From: Polaromonas sp. | Lineage (GTDB): Bacteria > Pseudomonadota > Gammaproteobacteria > Burkholderiales > Burkholderiaceae_C | Length of the DNA: 64,000 bases | Reading direction: 5' to 3' | Assembly: GCA_028291985.1 (NCBI GenBank) | Contig: JAQGNE010000032.1 | Location: 62,001-126,000, forward strand | Shown: positions 27,501 to 38,134 of the stretch, in pieces | Position numbering within the stretch: the first letter of the stretch is position 1 | Layout: every line of letters starts with the position of its first letter | The notes under the pieces: model-generated | What the model saw: only the letters and a program-made list of their open reading frames with translations | The model's database searches: none | Told to the model about the DNA's origin: nothing | Made by a program: the position numbers and the translations under genes

Positions 27501-28521
27501 TGTGGTCGGTGCGGGTAACCTCCAGCCACTGCGAATCTGGCGTCACCATGCGCCATGAGACCAGGTTGTCCAGGGCCGTACCCCAGAGCACTGCTTTTTT
27601 GCCGCCGGCGTTCATCGCGATATTGCCGCCAATGCAGGAGGCCTCGGCCGATGTCGGGTCAACCGCGAAGACATAACCGCCACGCTCTGCCGCATCTGCA
27701 ACGCGCTGGGTCACCACGCCCGCCTCGGTCCATATCGTGGCTACTGGGGCGCTGTGGCCTGGCAGGCTGACCATTTCAACCTCGGTCATGGCTTCGAGCT
27801 TTTCGGTGTTGATAACCGCTGACTTCCAGGTCAGCGGAATCGCGCCGCCGGTGTAACCGGTGCCACCACCACGGGGCACGATGGTCAGGCCAAGGTCTAT
27901 ACAGCCCTTGACCAGACCTGCCATCTCAGCCTCGGTGTCGGGCGTGAGCACCACAAACGGGTATTCAACGCGCCAGTCTGTCGCATCTGTCACATGGGAG
28001 ACGCGGGACAGCCCGTCAAACTTGATGTTGTCCTTCAACGTCAGTTTTTTAAGCTTGCGCTGGGTCTGCGCACGCAGCGCAGCCATTTCGTCGAACGATT
28101 TTGAAAAGCGGTCGACAGCTCCGCGGGCCGCTTTCAGCAGCTCATGCACGATGTCGTCGCGCTGGCTATCGGCATCGGGCGTGCGGCGCTTTTCGACCTC
28201 AGCCAGGCGGTGGCACAGTGCGTCGACCAGCAGCTTGCGGCGCTTCGGGTTGTCGAGCAAGTCGTCTTGCAGATACGGGTTGCGCTGCACCACCCAGATA
28301 TCACCCAGCACCTCGTACAGCATGCGTGCCGACCGACCGGTGCGGCGCTCTTCACGCAAGCGGTTCAGCAGATCCCATGCATGCCCGCCGAGCAGCCGAA
28401 TGACAACCTCGCGGTCTGAAAACGAGGTGTAGTTGTACGGAATCTCGCGGATGCGCGTCTCGTCCGGCTGACCGTTGCGGGCCAGGACGTTCAGTTCTTG
28501 AAGGGTGTTTGGAGCGTTCAT
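24580..28521 (-). CDS. Giant FAD-linked oxidase / 4Fe-4S / CCG-domain oxidoreductase (DUF3683 type; D-lactate dehydrogenase-related)
   Basis: FAD-binding [70 protein letters not shown] motifs in one 1313-aa ORF. Confidence 0.92.
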   Translation of the reverse strand: MNAPNTLQELNVLARNGQPDETRIREIPYNYTSFSDREVVIRLLGGHAWDLLNRLREERRTGRSARMLYEVLGDIWVVQRNPYLQDDLLDNPKRRKLLVDALCHRLAEVEKRRTPDADSQRDDIVHELLKAARGAVDRFSKSFDEMAALRAQTQRKLKKLTLKDNIKFDGLSRVSHVTDATDWRVEYPFVVLTPDTEAEMAGLVKGCIDLGLTIVPRGGGTGYTGGAIPLTWKSAVINTEKLEAMTEVEMVSLPGHSAPVATIWTEAGVVTQRVADAAERGGYVFAVDPTSAEASCIGGNIAMNAGGKKAVLWGTALDNLVSWRMVTPDSQWLEVTRTDHNLGKIHDAEMASFELKYFEADGKTLVRTEQLKIAGNTFRKEGLGKDVTDKFLSGLPGIQKEGCDGLITSARWIVHRMPQHVRTVCLEFFGNARDAVPSIVEIKDFMFAEQKRGGAILAGLEHLDDRYLKAVGYATKSKKHGGLPKMVLFGDIAGDHADVVARATSEVVRIANSRSGEGFIAINPDARKKFWLDRKRTAAISRHTNAFKINEDVVIPLPRMAEYTDGIERINIELSLQNKIRLCDELESFFRSGSLPLGKSDDANEIPSAELLEDRVAQAMALIGEVRALWSGWLQGVEGLFDHLQDHTLRASWKTQLRAPLEGIFNGGSFRPILEECTAIHKRVLKGRVWAALHMHAGDGNVHTNLPVNSDDYDMLQTAHEAVARIMVLARSLDGVISGEHGIGITKLEFLTDAELQPFADYKAKVDPDGRFNKGKLLRNKELLPLLDTGLAVKSVSNMPNSVLFADLTNAYTPSFGLMGHESLIMQQSDIGAIADSVKDCLRCGKCKPVCATHVPRANLLYSPRNKILATSLLVEAFLYEEQTRRGVSIKHWEEFEDVADHCTVCHKCLSPCPVDIDFGEVSMNMRNLLRKMGQKSFRPGNAAAMFFLNATSPQTIKLMRGAMVDVGFKAQRLAHDVLRRVARKQTALPPATVGRAPVKEQVIHFINKKMPGGLPKKTARALLDIEDKDYVPIIRNPKTTTAETEAVFYFPGCGSERLFSQVGLATQAMLWHAGVQTVLPPGYLCCGYPQRGSGQFDKADKIITDNRVLFHRVANTLNYLDIKTVVVSCGTCYDQLQGYEFDKIFPGCRIIDIHEYLLEKGITLRTDAPGAGYLYHDPCHSPMKLQEPMKTVKALLGDNVLKNERCCGESGTLGVTRPDISTQIRFRKEEELRKGEQTLRDAGVVGEQANVKILTSCPSCLQGLSRYGNDLQNGLLEADYIVVEMANQILGKEWLPAYVDAANHGGIERVLV
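26145..26191 (-). repeat. Diverged in-frame copy X of the palindromic repeat inside the FAD/Fe-S oxidoreductase gene
   Basis: Minus strand GCTACGAAATAAGGAGCTGTTACCCCTTTTAGATACTGGGTTGGCGG aligns ungapped over 47 nt with copy F (about 28/47 by eye). Confidence 0.4.
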
Positions 28522-28671
28522 CGTGGAGGATCTGGCGTCTGTCGAGAGGGCAGATTGCCCGCCCAGCGCGGTCTTGCGATGTTAACGCAGCACAAAAAAG
28601 GCGGGCCTGGCTCATCAATAGCCTTATGGAAACCCCGATTGCCGCCTAAGGCTTACATCGCTTAAATTGCG

Positions 28672-28698
28672 CTGTCACACACGGCTGTCAAGCTGTCT
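28672..28698 (+). promoter_or_regulatory. Three CTGTC(A/T) direct repeats upstream of ugpB; possible Pho-box-like site
   Basis: CTGTCA at 28672 and 28685, CTGTCT at 28693; spacing differs from the canonical 11-bp Pho box. Confidence 0.3.
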
Positions 28699-28746
28699 GG
28701 GTTCACCGACATTCGTTCACATACCTCAGCACACAGGAGTCCCTTG

Positions 28747-30072
28747 ATGAAAATAATCCGTTCCCCGCTGAAATTTTCGGCCGTTATGTTTGCTGCTTGT
28801 GCGCTCCTGCAGCCGCTGGCAAGCCAGGCTCAAACTGAAATCCAATGGTGGCACGCCATGAGCGGGCCACTCGGCGAATGGGTCAATGACCAGGCTAAGG
28901 ATTTCAACGCCAGCCAGAAAGACTACAAAGTAATGCCTACCTACAAGGGCACCTACGACGAGTCCATGACAGCCGCGGTTGCTGCTTTCCGGGCAGGCAA
29001 TGCGCCTCACATCCTGCAGGTCTACGAAGTCGGAACCGCCACGATGATGGCAGCCAAGGGAGCGATCAAGCCCGTGGGCGAGGTCATGACGCAGGGCGGG
29101 GCCAAATTCGATTCAAAGGCCTACATCCCCGCAGTTTCCGGCTATTACACTGCCCCCAACGGGCAAATGCTGAGCTTTCCGTTCAACAGTTCCACCACCA
29201 TTTTCTATTACAACAAGGACGCGTTCAAGGCAGCCGGGCTTGATCCTGAAAAGGCGCCCGGCACCTGGCCAGAAGTAGCACTGGCTGCCGCCAAGCTCAA
29301 AGCGTCAGGTCACAAGTGCCCCTTCACCACCAGCTGGATCAGCTGGACTCAGCTCGAGAGCTTCTCGACCTGGCACAACACGCTGTTTGCAACGCAGAAC
29401 AACGGCTTTGGCGGCACGTCGGCGCGCTTGGCGTTCAATTCGCCTCTGCATGTGCGCCACTTTGAAAATCTCGCCAACATGTCCAAGCAGGGACTCTTTG
29501 TGTACAAGGGCCGCGCCAACGCGGCGGACGTTTCCTTTCCGTCCGGCGAATGCGCCATGATGACGGGATCGTCCGGTTTGTACGCCCGCGTCAGCAAGGA
29601 AGCCAAATTTGGCTATGGCATTGCGCCGCTTCCCTACTACCCTGATGTACAGGGCGCGCCGCAGAACACCGTAATTGGTGGCGCAAGCCTGTGGGTCATG
29701 GCGGGCAAGAAACCTGAAGAATACAAAGGCGTTGCCGCATTCTTCAATTACCTGTCCCGGCCTGAAGTGCAGTCGGCCAGCCACAAGCGCACAGGTTATC
29801 TGCCCATCACCACAGCTGCTTACGAGCTGACCGAGAAATCCGGCTTTTACAAGCAGAATGTCGGGACCGATGTGGCGGTGACGCAAATGATCCGCAAGAC
29901 CACGGACAAGTCGCGTGGTGTGCGCCTGGGCAATTTCAACCAGATCCGGACCATAATTGACGAGGAAACCGAGCAGATCTGGAGCGGCAAGAAGCCTGCA
30001 AAAGAGGCTCTTGAAACCGCAATCAAGCGTGGTAACGAGCAGCTTGAACGGTTCGAAAAAGCCAACAAGTAA
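28747..30072 (+). CDS. ugpB: sn-glycerol-3-phosphate ABC transporter, substrate-binding protein
   Basis: TEIQWWHAMSGPLGEWVNDQAKDFNASQKDYKVMPTYKGTYDESMTAAVAAFRAGNAPHILQVYEVGTATMM. Confidence 0.95.
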   Translation: MKIIRSPLKFSAVMFAACALLQPLASQAQTEIQWWHAMSGPLGEWVNDQAKDFNASQKDYKVMPTYKGTYDESMTAAVAAFRAGNAPHILQVYEVGTATMMAAKGAIKPVGEVMTQGGAKFDSKAYIPAVSGYYTAPNGQMLSFPFNSSTTIFYYNKDAFKAAGLDPEKAPGTWPEVALAAAKLKASGHKCPFTTSWISWTQLESFSTWHNTLFATQNNGFGGTSARLAFNSPLHVRHFENLANMSKQGLFVYKGRANAADVSFPSGECAMMTGSSGLYARVSKEAKFGYGIAPLPYYPDVQGAPQNTVIGGASLWVMAGKKPEEYKGVAAFFNYLSRPEVQSASHKRTGYLPITTAAYELTEKSGFYKQNVGTDVAVTQMIRKTTDKSRGVRLGNFNQIRTIIDEETEQIWSGKKPAKEALETAIKRGNEQLERFEKANK

Positions 30073-30104
30073 TGCCGCGCTCATCTCCCGGGGATGATGG
30101 GCTG

Positions 30105-30123
30105 AAAGCCCCGAGGGGCTTTT
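30105..30123 (+). terminator. Hairpin AAAGCCCC-GA-GGGGCTTT downstream of ugpB
   Basis: Perfect 8-bp arms with short T-run. Confidence 0.6.
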
Positions 30124-30138
30124 CCGCCGATTGACTTT

Positions 30139-30179
30139 GCGACCTGTTTCCTGCCGCGGCAGGTTCACGGGTCGCTTTT
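30139..30179 (+). terminator. Compound hairpin GCGACC..CCTGCCGCGGCAGG..GGTCGC-TTTT between ugpB and ugpA
   Basis: Outer 6-bp stem enclosing a perfect 14-bp palindrome, followed by T4. Confidence 0.65.
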
Positions 30180-30194
30180 GATTTGAATGCATTC

Positions 30195-31076
30195 ATGGAA
30201 AAACGCGTACTGTTCCGGTCGGTCTGGCTTCCCTGGCTGCTGCTGGCACCGCAGCTGATCGTCATCAGCGTTTTCTTTTTCTGGCCCGCTGCGCAGGCTC
30301 TGCTGCAGTCGTTTCAGCTGCAGGATGCTTTTGGCACGTCGACCGAATGGGTCGGTCTGGACAACTTCAAGACGCTTTATAACGATGAAGCCTACCTGGA
30401 GTCGTTCCAGATAACGGCTTTCTTCTCGATCATGGTCGCGGGGCTGGGTATCGGGCTGTCGCTGGTACTCGCGGTTTTTGCCGACCGCATCATCAAGGGT
30501 GCGCTGGCCTACAAGACCATGCTCATCCTGCCGTATGCGGTTGCACCCGCCGTGGCAGGTGTCTTGTGGCTTTTCATGTTTTCACCCACGCTGGGCGTCG
30601 TCTCCTACGCGCTGCGTTATATCGGCATCAACTGGAATCATGTGCTGGACTCCGGGCATGCCATGACGCTCATCATCATGGCGGCGGTGTGGAAACAGAT
30701 CTCCTATAACTTCCTTTTTTTCCTGGCGGGGTTGCAGTCGATTCCGAAGTCGCTGATCGAAGCGGCCGCGATAGACGGCGCCAGGCCATGGCGCCGTTTC
30801 TGGAGCATTCAGTTCCCGCTGTTATCGCCCACCACCTTCTTTCTGCTCGTGATCAATGTGGTCTATGCGTTTTTCGACACCTTCGCCATCATTGACGCCT
30901 CCACGCAAGGCGGCCCGGGACGCGACACCCTGATCCTGGTCTACAAGGTTTACCACGACGGTTTCAAAAACGGTGACCTGGGTGGCTCGGCAGCGCAATC
31001 GGTAGTTCTGATGTTTATCGTGATCACACTGACAGTGGTCCAGTTTCGATATGTTGAAAAGAAGGTTCAATACTGA
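30195..31076 (+). CDS. ugpA: sn-glycerol-3-phosphate ABC transporter permease UgpA
   Basis: [57 protein letters not shown] motif. Confidence 0.95.
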   Translation: MEKRVLFRSVWLPWLLLAPQLIVISVFFFWPAAQALLQSFQLQDAFGTSTEWVGLDNFKTLYNDEAYLESFQITAFFSIMVAGLGIGLSLVLAVFADRIIKGALAYKTMLILPYAVAPAVAGVLWLFMFSPTLGVVSYALRYIGINWNHVLDSGHAMTLIIMAAVWKQISYNFLFFLAGLQSIPKSLIEAAAIDGARPWRRFWSIQFPLLSPTTFFLLVINVVYAFFDTFAIIDASTQGGPGRDTLILVYKVYHDGFKNGDLGGSAAQSVVLMFIVITLTVVQFRYVEKKVQY

Positions 31077-31163
31077 TGCGCAAGCTATCGTTTCTGTCTG
31101 GCTGCGCCATTGGGCCGTGCTGCCGATGTTTGGCGGGAAACCCGTCGCACGAGAAAGCTGACC

Positions 31164-32015
31164 ATGGTTGAACGCCGCGGCGCGCTGGGCGTCTTGGCCC
31201 ATGCCATCATGATTGTGGGCATTCTGATCGTGGCTTTCCCCCTGTATCTAGCCCTGGTGGCGTCCACGCATACCGCGCAGGACATCATTCAGGCACCCAT
31301 GCCGCTGCTTCCGGGCGCGCATATGTGGGAAACCTACAAGACGGCATTGTTTGGCGGCGGAGACGGCGGTGGTTCCACAGCGCCCGTCGCCCGGATGATG
31401 TGGGTCAGCCTGGTGACTGCGCTGGTTATCACCTTCGGAAAAATTGCCATATCGCTGCTGTCGGCGTTTGCTATCGTCTACTTCCGTTTTCCTTTCAAAA
31501 ATTTCTTCTTCTGGGCGATTTTTGTCACCCTGATGCTGCCGGTTGAAGTCAGGATTGCGCCGACCTACAAGGTGGTCTCTGACTTGGGCATGCTCAACAG
31601 TTTCGCCGGACTGACGATTCCATTGATAGCCTCGGCTACCGCAACGTTTCTGTTCCGGCAGTTCTTCCTCACGGTGCCTGACGAATTGGTGGAAGCAGCG
31701 CGCATGGACGGCGCCGGACCGATGCGCTTTTTCAAGGACATCCTGTTGCCCCTGTCGAAAACCTCGATTGCCGCACTCTTCGTGATCCAGTTCATTTACG
31801 GATGGAACCAATACCTCTGGCCGCTTCTGGCAACCACCAGCGAGGATATGTACCCCGTGGTAATTGGCATCAAGCGGATGATCGCAGGCGGCGATGCCGC
31901 CAACGAATGGAATGTGGTGATGGCCACCGCAATCCTGGCCATGCTGCCGCCTGCGCTGGTTGTCATCCTGATGCAAAAGTGGTTTGTGAAGGGCCTGGTT
32001 GATACCGAAAAATAA
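31164..32015 (+). CDS. ugpE: sn-glycerol-3-phosphate ABC transporter permease UgpE
   Basis: MVERRGALGVLAHAIMIVGILIVAFPLYLALVASTH; EAARMDGAGPMRFFKDILLPLS. Confidence 0.95.
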   Translation: MVERRGALGVLAHAIMIVGILIVAFPLYLALVASTHTAQDIIQAPMPLLPGAHMWETYKTALFGGGDGGGSTAPVARMMWVSLVTALVITFGKIAISLLSAFAIVYFRFPFKNFFFWAIFVTLMLPVEVRIAPTYKVVSDLGMLNSFAGLTIPLIASATATFLFRQFFLTVPDELVEAARMDGAGPMRFFKDILLPLSKTSIAALFVIQFIYGWNQYLWPLLATTSEDMYPVVIGIKRMIAGGDAANEWNVVMATAILAMLPPALVVILMQKWFVKGLVDTEK

Positions 32016-32069
32016 ACACATCCCGCGAGCAACAGCTGGAAACCGCCCCCTACCCTACTGATCAGACTT

Positions 32070-33098
32070 ATGGCATCACTCACCCTCAACAACGTCATCA
32101 AACGCTACGGAACCGGCAAGACTGCAGTACCCGTGCTGCATGGCGTCAGCGCTGACATTGCAGACCATGAATTCATCGTGATCGTCGGACCTTCGGGCTG
32201 CGGCAAGTCGACACTGCTGCGGATGGTGGCCGGTCTCGAAGAAGTTACCGAGGGCGAAATCTCAATCGGGGGCAAGGTCGTCAACAACCTGGAGCCCGCT
32301 GAACGCGACATCGCCATGGTGTTTCAGAACTACGCGCTGTATCCGCACATGACTGTGTTCGATAACATGGCTTATGGCCTGAAGATCGCCAAGGTTCCGG
32401 TTGCCGAGATCAAGTCCCGCGTTGACAAGGCCGCGAAAATTCTGGAACTGGGGCACTTGTTGGACCGCAAGCCGCGTGCGCTATCGGGCGGCCAGCGCCA
32501 GCGGGTGGCCATGGGCCGTGCGATTGTTCGCCAGCCGCAGGTCTTCCTGTTCGACGAGCCGCTGTCGAACCTGGACGCCAAGCTGCGCGTGCAGACCCGG
32601 CTTGAAATTCAAAAATTGCATCGCGAGCTGGGCATCACGTCGCTTTTTGTCACCCATGATCAGGTCGAGGCGATGACGCTGGCGCAGCGCATGATGGTGA
32701 TGAATGCCGGCCATATGGAGCAGTTTGGTACGCCCGAAGAGGTGTACAACCGCCCTGCAACCACGTTTGTAGCCAGCTTCATGGGTTCGCCCCCGATGAA
32801 CCTCCTCAACGGCGCGCCCAATGAGCACTTTGGCGGCAAGCCGGGCGCTCTGCTCGGCATCCGGCCCGAGCATCTGCAGGTCAGCCTTGAGAACACCGGC
32901 GGCTGGGCGGTTCAGGTGGACACCACGGAGATGCTGGGCGCAGAGCGTTTGCTGTACTGCCGCATCGGCGACGAATTCCTGATTGTTCGTACCGACGAAA
33001 GCCTGTCGTCTGCGCCACCTATCGGCAGCACAATTTACGTCACCCCGCGCGCCGACCGCCTGCACTGGTTTGACGCGTCCACCGGCAAAAGGCTGTAG
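32070..33098 (+). CDS. ugpC: sn-glycerol-3-phosphate ABC transporter ATP-binding protein UgpC
   Basis: Walker [50 protein letters not shown]. Confidence 0.95.
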   Translation: MASLTLNNVIKRYGTGKTAVPVLHGVSADIADHEFIVIVGPSGCGKSTLLRMVAGLEEVTEGEISIGGKVVNNLEPAERDIAMVFQNYALYPHMTVFDNMAYGLKIAKVPVAEIKSRVDKAAKILELGHLLDRKPRALSGGQRQRVAMGRAIVRQPQVFLFDEPLSNLDAKLRVQTRLEIQKLHRELGITSLFVTHDQVEAMTLAQRMMVMNAGHMEQFGTPEEVYNRPATTFVASFMGSPPMNLLNGAPNEHFGGKPGALLGIRPEHLQVSLENTGGWAVQVDTTEMLGAERLLYCRIGDEFLIVRTDESLSSAPPIGSTIYVTPRADRLHWFDASTGKRL

Positions 33099-33189
33099 CC
33101 TTGCCGTTCCCCGCGCTTCTCGCCGGATGCCAGGCGCTGCCTGCAAAAGTTGCAAAAGCGGCAGCGCCGTACGCCGATCGGTCACCGAC

Positions 33190-33930
33190 ATGAGTCCCTG
33201 CTGGCCCTATCCGCGATGGATTGCGCACCGGGGTGCGGGCAAGCTGGCGCCGGAAAACACCCTGGCAGCTTTCAGGCTTGGGGCCCGGCTTGGCTACCGC
33301 ATGTCCGAATGCGATGTGAAGCTGAGCGCGGATGGCGTGCCGTTTTTATTGCACGACAGCACACTGGAACGCACCACCAACGGGGTCGGCAACGCAGGCA
33401 ATCTGGCCTGGCGGGAGCTGGCCCTGCTCGACGCTGGCGCCTGGCATTCTGCGGCTTTTGCAGGCGAGCCGCTGGTGCGGCTGGATACCGTTGCACGGTA
33501 TTGCATCGCCAACCGGCTGATGCTCAATATCGAGATCAAGCCCACGCCCGGACTGGAAGCGCTGACGGGCACAACGGTTGCCGATGCTGCCGCCAGCCTA
33601 TGGGCAGGCGTTGACATCCCCCCCTTGCTTACTTCCTTCAAGCGCGCGTCCCTGGAAGCAGCCCGAATCGCACAGCCACAGTTGCCACGGGCCCTGCTCA
33701 TCGACGAATGGGAGCCTGACTGGCTGGACGCCGCGCTTTCGCTGCAGTGCGCGGCGGTGGTCTGCAACCAGCACCTGTGGGATGCCGACACCGTTTCACG
33801 CGCCCGGCACGCCGGGCTCAGGTTACTGAGTTACACGGTCAACGATGAACGGTCAGTCCAGCGGCTACTGGGGCTGAACACCGACGGCATCATCACCGAT
33901 ATGGTGCATGTGTTCGACCCGGAGCGATAA
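33190..33930 (+). CDS. ugpQ: Glycerophosphodiester phosphodiesterase
   Basis: WIAHRGAGKLAPENTLAAFRLGARLGYRMSECDVKLSADGVPFLLHDSTLERTTNGVG; ATG 33190. Confidence 0.93.
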   Translation: MSPCWPYPRWIAHRGAGKLAPENTLAAFRLGARLGYRMSECDVKLSADGVPFLLHDSTLERTTNGVGNAGNLAWRELALLDAGAWHSAAFAGEPLVRLDTVARYCIANRLMLNIEIKPTPGLEALTGTTVADAAASLWAGVDIPPLLTSFKRASLEAARIAQPQLPRALLIDEWEPDWLDAALSLQCAAVVCNQHLWDADTVSRARHAGLRLLSYTVNDERSVQRLLGLNTDGIITDMVHVFDPER

Positions 33931-34012
33931 AGGGCCGACATAGCGGCTTGTATGGCCCTGGCGTTCGCGCAGCGTGTTGGCCTGATGCCAACCTGCTGTC
34001 TGGCGCCACGTT

Positions 34013-34303
34013 TCAGCGTTGCCAGCCGCGCAGCAACATCCATTGGCAAAAACCGGCAACCAGCGCCATCGCGCCGTAGCTGGCCATTTTGGCGTCGCTG
34101 CCAAAAACGGCAAGGCCTGCGGACAGCATCACCAGGTTCACTATGAAAACAATAGCTACCTGCCCCGCTATTCCTCGGGCTGGAGGCCTTTTTCGTTTAA
34201 ATAAACGGCCCTTTAAACTGGTTGACACCACCAGCACCAGAGCCACGAAGGCGGCGGGCGCCATGAAGTTCAGCAGGTGGTCGGTCAACAGGTAAAGGTT
34301 CAT
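34013..34303 (-). CDS. Small membrane protein of unknown function (contains repeat copy C in frame)
   Basis: MNLYLLTDHLLNFMAPAAFVALVLVV...GSDAKMASYGAMALVAGFCQWMLLRGWQR; hydrophobic segments. Confidence 0.65.
   Translation of the reverse strand: MNLYLLTDHLLNFMAPAAFVALVLVVSTSLKGRLFKRKRPPARGIAGQVAIVFIVNLVMLSAGLAVFGSDAKMASYGAMALVAGFCQWMLLRGWQR
34141..34196 (+). repeat. Dispersed palindromic repeat, copy C, inside an ORF
   Basis: CTATGAAAACAATAGCTACCTGCCCCGCTATTCCTCGGGCTGGAGGCCTTTTT. Confidence 0.75.
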
Positions 34304-34449
34304 AGCAGGGCGTTGGGCAGTGCAAGCGCATGTAGATGGGCCCAAAGCGGCATGTGATATCGCCTGCCGCGAGCTGGCCGTAGAAGCGCTGCGCCGGGTA
34401 ATTCAAGGCCTGACCGGTAACGCAAGGGCTTCAATTTTATAATCCTGCT

Positions 34450-35748
34450 ATGTCTGTCTGGGCCCTGGGGCTAAACCATAACACTGCACCGCTGGATTTA
34501 CGCGGTCGTTTTGCCTTTTCCATGGACCAGATCGAGCCGGTTCTCAAGGGCCTGCGCGCGTCGCTTGCGCCGATGTCGCGCCCGCCCGAGGCCACCATAC
34601 TGTCAACCTGCAACCGCACCGAAATCTACTGCGCCGGTGACCATCCTGACCTGCAGCACACGCTGCAGTGGCTGGCGCATAGCGGCGGTGTTTCCCCCGC
34701 CCTGCTGCGATCGCACACCTACACGCTCGAAGGCGGACATGCCGCGCGGCATGCCTTCCGGGTTGCCAGCGGGCTCGATTCCATGGTGCTGGGCGAGCCG
34801 CAGATCCTGGGCCAGATGAAAGACGCGGTGCGCGCAGCCGAAGTGGCGGGCGCCATGGGCTCTACTTTGCACCAGCTGTTTCAACGCTCGTTTGCAGTAG
34901 CCAAGGAAGTGCGTACCAGCACAGCCATTGGCGCGCACAGCATCAGCATGGCCGCAGCCGCCGTGCGTTTGGCCGGGCAGCTTTTTGAAGACCTGGGCGA
35001 AATCAAAATTTTGTTTGTCGGCGCTGGCGAGATGATCGATCTGGCGGCGACGCATTTTGCAGCCAAAAATCCGGCCTCGATGGCCATAGCCAACCGCTCG
35101 CTGGCCCGGGGCGAAAAACTGGCCGCCCGGTTTGGCGCCGAGGTCATGCGGCTGGCCGACCTGCCGAGCCGCCTGCATGAATTCGATGCCGTCATCAGCT
35201 GTACCGCCAGCACGCTGCCGATCATCGGGTTGGGCGCTGTCGAGCGCGCGGTCAAGTTGCGCAAGCATCGGCCCATGTTCATGGTTGACCTGGCGGTGCC
35301 GCGTGATATCGAGCCCGAGGTCAAGGCATTGCCTGATATCTACCTTTACACGGTTGACGACCTGGCCAAGGTCGTGCAAACCGGCCGCGACAACCGGCAA
35401 GCCGCGGTGGCAGAGGCAGAAGTCATCATCGACGCAGGTGTTCAGAACTTCATGCACTGGCTGGACCAGCGCGGCACGGTGCCCCTGATCCAGCAACTGA
35501 ACGCACAAGCCGACGAGTGGCGTGCCATCGAGATTCAGCGCGCCCGTAAATTGCTGGCCAAAGGCGAGCCGGTTGATGCGGTACTGGAAGCCCTCAGCCG
35601 GGGGTTGACGCAAAAGATGCTGCACGGCGCACTGGCAGAGTTGCACGCCGGCGACGACGGTAACCGGCAAGCCACAGCCCAGACCATCTCGAAGCTGTTT
35701 CTGCGCGGCAAGCTGCCGGTGCGGCGAACCGACGATCTTGAGCGTTAG
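34450..35748 (+). CDS. hemA: Glutamyl-tRNA reductase
   Basis: [23 protein letters not shown]...[11 protein letters not shown]...[15 protein letters not shown]...[14 protein letters not shown]. Confidence 0.97.
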   Translation: MSVWALGLNHNTAPLDLRGRFAFSMDQIEPVLKGLRASLAPMSRPPEATILSTCNRTEIYCAGDHPDLQHTLQWLAHSGGVSPALLRSHTYTLEGGHAARHAFRVASGLDSMVLGEPQILGQMKDAVRAAEVAGAMGSTLHQLFQRSFAVAKEVRTSTAIGAHSISMAAAAVRLAGQLFEDLGEIKILFVGAGEMIDLAATHFAAKNPASMAIANRSLARGEKLAARFGAEVMRLADLPSRLHEFDAVISCTASTLPIIGLGAVERAVKLRKHRPMFMVDLAVPRDIEPEVKALPDIYLYTVDDLAKVVQTGRDNRQAAVAEAEVIIDAGVQNFMHWLDQRGTVPLIQQLNAQADEWRAIEIQRARKLLAKGEPVDAVLEALSRGLTQKMLHGALAELHAGDDGNRQATAQTISKLFLRGKLPVRRTDDLER

Positions 35749-35865
35749 CGACGCTGTTTTTTCGACACGGTTCTGGGCCGCGTCTGTGGTGGTACCAGAG
35801 ACATCGTCACCGGATTCAGGACCACGGAACACGACGCAGCGAGCAGTTGCTAAAAGACAGCGTCG
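35749..35865. other. Intergenic segment bounded by inverted arms CGACGCTGT / ACAGCGTCG
   Basis: Perfect 9-bp arms about 100 bp apart, left arm followed by T6, right arm preceded by A-rich tract. Confidence 0.4.
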
Positions 35866-35955
35866 TAAAAACAAGTTTCTTGTCTCCATTCGTGACATCC
35901 TCGCTCCACTTCCTCTTTTTTGACCGTTTCCGGTCCCCCAGACCTCTTCACTTCC

Positions 35956-37074
35956 ATGAAACCCTTTCTTCGCCAAACGCTTGAGCGACAGCTTCTGAGG
36001 CTGCATGAGCTGGACGCCCTGCTGTCGGCCAGCGATGTGGTGAGCGACCTTGACCGCTTCAGAAGCCTGACGCGTGAGCATGCCGAGGCCAGCACCATTG
36101 CCGAGCAATACCGCAAGCTCACCAGCCGTGAGGCTGACTTGGCGAGTGCCCTGGGCATGCTGGACGAAGCCACTGACGACCCCGAGATGGTCGCGATGGC
36201 CGAGGAAGAAATCGGAGCTGCCAAAGCCGACATCGCACGCCTTGACGAGGCGCTGCAACTGATGCTGATTCCCAAAGACCCCGACGACGTGCGGCCGGCT
36301 TTTGTCGAAATACGCGCAGGCACCGGCGGTGATGAGTCGGCTCTGTTCGCAGGGGATCTTTTCCGCCTGTACACCCGTTATGCCGAGCGCAACCGTTGGC
36401 ATGTCGAGGTGATCAGCGAATCGCCCGGGGAGATGGGGGGCTATAAAGAGGTGGTGTTGCGCATGGACGGGCCGGCCGACGCGCTGGGCGTGGGCGTGTA
36501 CGGCAAATTGCGCTTTGAATCCGGCGGGCATCGCGTGCAACGGGTTCCGGCTACTGAGACTCAGGGCCGCATTCACACCAGCGCCTGCACCGTGGCCGTC
36601 ATGCCCGAGCCGGACGAGGCGGTGGCGATTCAGATCAACCCGGCAGACTTGAGGATTGATACCTACCGTGCGAGTGGCGCCGGCGGCCAGCACATCAACA
36701 AGACCGATTCGGCAGTTCGAATCACCCACCTGCCCACCGGTATCGTCGCCGAATGTCAGGAAGGCCGCAGCCAGCACAGCAACAAGGCACAGGCGCTGAA
36801 GGTGCTGACAGCCCGCATCCATGAAAAAGACCGTTCCGAGCGCGCCGCCAAGGATGCGGCGATGCGCAAGGGGCTGGTAGGCACCGGCGACCGCTCCGAC
36901 CGCATACGGACCTACAACTTTCCACAGGGGCGCCTGACCGATCACCGCATCAACCTGACGCTTTACAAGCTCCTCACCATCATGGAGGGTGACCTGGAGG
37001 ACGTGATCACCGCCCTGCAGGTGGCGCGCGGCGCCGAAGAGCTGGCTGAACTGGAATCGGCGTCGCAGGGATGA
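35956..37074 (+). CDS. prfA: Peptide chain release factor 1
   Basis: [65 protein letters not shown]. Confidence 0.98.
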   Translation: MKPFLRQTLERQLLRLHELDALLSASDVVSDLDRFRSLTREHAEASTIAEQYRKLTSREADLASALGMLDEATDDPEMVAMAEEEIGAAKADIARLDEALQLMLIPKDPDDVRPAFVEIRAGTGGDESALFAGDLFRLYTRYAERNRWHVEVISESPGEMGGYKEVVLRMDGPADALGVGVYGKLRFESGGHRVQRVPATETQGRIHTSACTVAVMPEPDEAVAIQINPADLRIDTYRASGAGGQHINKTDSAVRITHLPTGIVAECQEGRSQHSNKAQALKVLTARIHEKDRSERAAKDAAMRKGLVGTGDRSDRIRTYNFPQGRLTDHRINLTLYKLLTIMEGDLEDVITALQVARGAEELAELESASQG

Positions 37075-37092
37075 AACCGGGAAAATTTAAAC

Positions 37093-37147
37093 AAAAAAGC
37101 CTTCTAGCCCAATATTTGCGGAGCCATGTAGCTATTATTAGCATAGC
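37093..37147 (-). repeat. Dispersed palindromic repeat, copy D (prfA-prmC gap)
   Basis: Minus strand GCTATGCTAATAATAGCTACATGGCTCCGCAAATATTGGGCTAGAAGGCTTTTTT. Confidence 0.8.
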
Positions 37148-37177
37148 AAAAAGCCTCTGCTTCGCATCCGGCACCCG

Positions 37178-38026
37178 ATGACACGCACCCTTGGCCAATG
37201 CCTGCTGGAAGCCCAGACCACCGGCATTGAGCGCCTGGATGCGCAGCGGCTCCTGCTGCTGGCGCTGGGCAGGCCTCCCGGCGAGCGCGCCTGGCTGCTG
37301 GCGCATGACGATGACCCGATCGAAAAGCTGGCCCGGCAGGCATTCCAGCATCTTTGCCAACGCCGGCTTTGCAACGAACCCATGGCTTACCTGATGGGTC
37401 ATCAGGAGTTTTTTGGACTGCATTTCAAGGTCGATGCCCGGGTATTGGTACCCCGGCCCGACACCGAAACGCTGGTGCAATGGGTCCTGGACAGCCTGCC
37501 GACGGTGACAACGCCGATTCGTCTGCTTGACCTGGGAACCGGCAGTGGCGCAGTAGCCCTGGCCGTGGCCAACCATGTGAAAAAGGCCGGGCTGCCAGCC
37601 CATGTGGTGGCAGTCGATGCCAGCAGCGATGCGCTGGATGTGGCACGTTTCAATGCCCGGGCTCTGGGCCTCGAAGCTGAGGTTGAATTTGTCGGCAGCA
37701 ACTGGTTTGAGCGCGTTGAAGGCCGGTTTGACATCATTGCCAGCAACCCGCCTTACATCGCCAGCCATGATCCGCACCTTGAAGCGCTACGGCATGAGCC
37801 GCTTCCCGCACTGACGTCCGGAGTGGATGGGCTGGACGATATCCGCCGCATTGTGCAAACAGCGCCTCATTATTTGCAGACCGGCGGGTGGCTGCTCCTC
37901 GAGCATGGTTTCGATCAGGCCACGGAGGTATGCCAGCTGCTGGCCTTGCGTGGTTTCATATCGGTACACAGCCGGGCTGATCTGGCCGGCCGGCTGCGCT
38001 GCTCGGGCGGGCAAATGGCCGGCTAA
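37178..38026 (+). CDS. prmC: Release factor glutamine methyltransferase
   Basis: MAYLMGHQEFFGLHFKVDARVLVPRPDTE, LDLGTGSGAVALAVA, IIASNPPYIASHD. Confidence 0.97.
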   Translation: MTRTLGQCLLEAQTTGIERLDAQRLLLLALGRPPGERAWLLAHDDDPIEKLARQAFQHLCQRRLCNEPMAYLMGHQEFFGLHFKVDARVLVPRPDTETLVQWVLDSLPTVTTPIRLLDLGTGSGAVALAVANHVKKAGLPAHVVAVDASSDALDVARFNARALGLEAEVEFVGSNWFERVEGRFDIIASNPPYIASHDPHLEALRHEPLPALTSGVDGLDDIRRIVQTAPHYLQTGGWLLLEHGFDQATEVCQLLALRGFISVHSRADLAGRLRCSGGQMAG

Positions 38027-38134
38027 GTAGCAAGCGCTGTGAGCGCCAGCACAAATGCCCGGATAATCAGGGCATTGAATTTCTCAAATCCATTGGCATC
38101 TACCGTGGATTGACCGAACACCTAAGGATTCCCC

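Noticed and set aside
34603-36945. 780-aa minus-strand ORF opposite hemA and prfA
   Set aside because: Antisense to two unmistakable core genes; composition typical of GC-rich shadow frames (His/Gln-rich, no motifs).
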